30,863 nucleotides of DNA from CAIWXH01 sp964555675 (GTDB lineage Bacteria; Chloroflexota; Chloroflexia; Chloroflexales; Chloroflexaceae). Position numbers and translations under genes: made by a program. Shown in pieces: positions 30,448 through 30,863 of the stretch (positions are counted from its first letter, which is position 1; the number at the start of each line of letters is the position of its first letter). The notes beneath the pieces are model-generated. The model saw only the letters and a list, made by a program, of their open reading frames with translations, did no database searches and was not told the origin of the DNA. The stretch is from the NCBI GenBank assembly GCA_964555675.1, contig CAZKTU010000060.1, positions 1 to 30,863 of the forward strand, given 5' to 3'.

Positions 30448-30542
30448 GAGAGCGTCGGGAGACGCACCTGAACAACTGAATGGTGACAGTAGAGTGGGCT
30501 CACATTAGGTGTGATGTCTGGCTAACGCTGGACGCTCCACAC

Positions 30543-30863
30543 CAAACGCAGAGTTTGATCCTGGCTCAGGACGAACGCTGGCGACGTGCCTAATGCATGC
30601 AAGTCGCACGCGGGGTGCTTGCACCGCCGCGTGGCGCACGGCTGAGGAACACGTGGGTGACCAACCCTGGAGTGGGGGATATCGCCGCGAAAGCGGTGGC
30701 AATCCCGCATACGATCCGCAAGGATGAAAGCGGTAACGCGCTCTGGGACGGGCCTGCGGCCCATCAGGTAGTTGGTGTGGTAACGGCGCACCAAGCCTAT
30801 GACGGGTTCCTGGTCTGAGAGGACGACCAGGCAGACTGGGACTGAGACACGGCCCAGACTCCT
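30543..30863 (+). rRNA. rrs: 16S ribosomal RNA, 5' part (truncated by window end)
   Basis: GAGTTTGATCCTGGCTCAG at 30551 is the universal 16S 5' sequence, corresponding to about E. coli position 9, so the mature 5' end is placed near 30543. It is followed by GACGAACGCTGGCG, the V1 helix with the GCTTGCACC loop, and near the end GACTGAGACACGGCCCAGACTCC (helix H12-H15 area, split across the window edge). Only ~320 nt are present. V1/V2 features fit Chloroflexota as far as I can judge by eye. Confidence 0.97.

Larger units (their letters stand above)
30254..30465 (+). repeat. rRNA promoter-leader module B
   Basis: Second tandem copy of the arrangement in 30022-30239, ending ~80 nt before 16S rRNA. 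Its promoter differs more from consensus than P1, and the DNA between conserved blocks has diverged freely, so the duplication is not recent and the conserved blocks are probably under selection or kept alike by gene conversion. Confidence 0.75.

Overview
The window is strongly GC-rich and ends in the first ~320 nt of a 16S rRNA gene. That 5' 16S sequence, the very GC-rich codon use, the DUF5317 protein, WD40/nSTAND and CHAT-SIR2 proteins, and secreted proteins ending in a YLP-type tail all suggest a member of the phylum Chloroflexota, probably class Chloroflexia (Chloroflexales or a Kouleothrix-like relative). This assignment comes from recall, not a database search. I see no CRISPR array, insertion sequence, tRNA or phage gene.

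Layout. (1) 154-3186: two MalF/MalG-type permeases and a sugar-binding lipoprotein, without an ATPase. (2) 3257-5296: membrane PAS-GAF histidine kinase. (3) 5411-7558: exported zinc metalloprotease (HELAH) with a ~44-residue repeat array carrying cysteine pairs, and a C-terminal membrane anchor. (4) 7785-9006: DUF5317 membrane protein overlapping a conserved unknown. (5) 9127-9445: a promoter, a ~120-nt leader that can fold over its ribosome site, a 33-residue membrane peptide and a terminator. (6) 9593-11539: second membrane histidine kinase, with a perfect palindrome on its -10 box. (7) 11624-15742: giant nSTAND ATPase with a membrane helix and about 15 WD40 repeats. (8) 15933-18638: secreted multi-domain beta-sandwich protein. 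(9) 18760-19410: HD hydrolase flanked by inverted copies of a palindromic element. (10) 19525-21585, minus: CHAT protease-SIR2 fusion. (11) 21651-22874: cupin and a hydroxyisobutyrate-dehydrogenase-type reductase. (12) 22920-29935: LacI-type regulator with two palindromic operators, an AglEFG-like sugar importer and 4-alpha-glucanotransferase MalQ. (13) 29947-30863: strong terminator, then an rRNA promoter region made of two tandem promoter-leader modules, then 16S rRNA.

How parts fit. Region 12 reads as an alpha-glucoside module: the importer brings oligosaccharides in, MalQ disproportionates maltodextrins, and the LacI protein probably controls itself and the divergent reductase. Neither importer has its own ATPase here, so a shared MsmK/UgpC-type ATPase elsewhere is expected.

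The most interesting signals are the duplicated 86-nt structured RNA between each rRNA promoter and 16S (85/86 identical; the single difference keeps base pairing; each copy contains a hairpin followed by six T), the CHAT-SIR2 fusion whose SIR2 domain has Ala where the NADase Asn is expected, and the Cys-pair repeat array of the metalloprotease.
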